Shown here piece after piece: positions 44,504 through 44,551 of a stretch of DNA of 44,551 nucleotides (its first letter is position 1; each line of letters starts with the position of its first letter). The notes beneath the pieces were generated by a model. The model made no database searches and was not told the DNA's origin. It saw only the letters and a list, made by a program, of their open reading frames with translations. A program made the translations under genes and the position numbers. Origin of the DNA: Lactobacillus hamsteri DSM 5661 = JCM 6256 (GTDB lineage Bacteria > Bacillota > Bacilli > Lactobacillales > Lactobacillaceae). The stretch lies in NCBI RefSeq assembly GCF_000615445.1, contig NZ_BALY01000014.1, positions 1 through 44,551 of the forward strand. The letters run 5' to 3'.

Positions 44504-44551
44504 CTTTATTTTCCTTTCAACTTTAATTTGTTATTCTTTGCACAAGTACAT

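Noticed and set aside
1-44551. CRISPR arrays, tRNA/rRNA genes, insertion sequences, prophage genes, dif site
   Set aside because: Reading both strands I saw no regularly spaced repeats, no cloverleaf-like T-loop/anticodon pattern, no transposase and no convincing dif sequence, although xerC and xerD are both present.

Overview
The window is low-GC, low-redundancy chromosomal DNA of a Lactobacillus-type Firmicute. The gene order (parE-parC, dprA-topA-trmFO-xerC-hslV-hslU, rbgA-rnhB, cmk-rpsA-der-hup, xerD-ribT-scpA-scpB-rluB) and the protein sequences suggest the acidophilus/johnsonii/gasseri branch. The species call is inference. Nearly everything is on the minus strand; only the XRE regulator, plsY, a hemolysin-III-like gene and a YitT-family gene are on plus. 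No tRNA, rRNA, CRISPR array, insertion sequence or prophage was recognised, and no gene-free stretch exceeds 300 bases. The largest gap, about 240 bases at 32106-32342, holds an FMN riboswitch.

Layout from low to high coordinate. Positions 1-74 are the tail of an unidentified plus-strand gene, followed by an XRE regulator with a palindrome in front of it. Then come cyclophilin, a CrtO-like membrane protein, Mn-dependent pyrophosphatase, a LysR regulator and topoisomerase IV (parC, parE) with divergent plsY. Next are a LysR effector domain without a DNA-binding domain, a LacX-like aldose epimerase and the hslU-hslV-xerC-trmFO-topA-dprA transcription unit (read right to left). rnhB-rbgA-antiporter, yozE-degV, hlyIII, cca, yitT, a TPR protein, hup, der, rpsA, cmk, a LysM protein and riboswitch-controlled ribU follow. 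The chromosome-segregation run rluB-scpB-scpA-ribT-xerD-cvfB precedes a citrate/dicarboxylate region: citF-citE-citD-citC, an alpha/beta hydrolase, a DASS permease, an RraA-like protein and a malate/lactate dehydrogenase.

The right-hand 9 kb reads as a citrate fermentation module. The permease imports citrate or another di/tricarboxylate. Citrate lyase (alpha, beta and gamma subunits, activated by CitC) yields acetate and oxaloacetate. The dehydrogenase carries Arg where lactate dehydrogenases carry Gln, which predicts reduction of oxaloacetate to malate. The RraA-like protein is a candidate soluble oxaloacetate decarboxylase. citG, citX and a classical decarboxylase are not in the window.

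The most notable observation is that three genes (yitT, der, the DASS permease) are each broken near the 5' end by one missing base. Restoring that base gives proteins of normal length with normal N-termini. Because Der is an essential GTPase, base-call error in the source sequence is the simplest explanation, although for yitT an ATGA reinitiation site could rescue expression. Other points worth a look are an FMN riboswitch with a clear terminator/antiterminator pair, a ParC with Gly at the quinolone-determining Glu position, two genes whose start codons abut the preceding terminator, and nested inverted repeats before hup. I did not find a convincing wholly new system.
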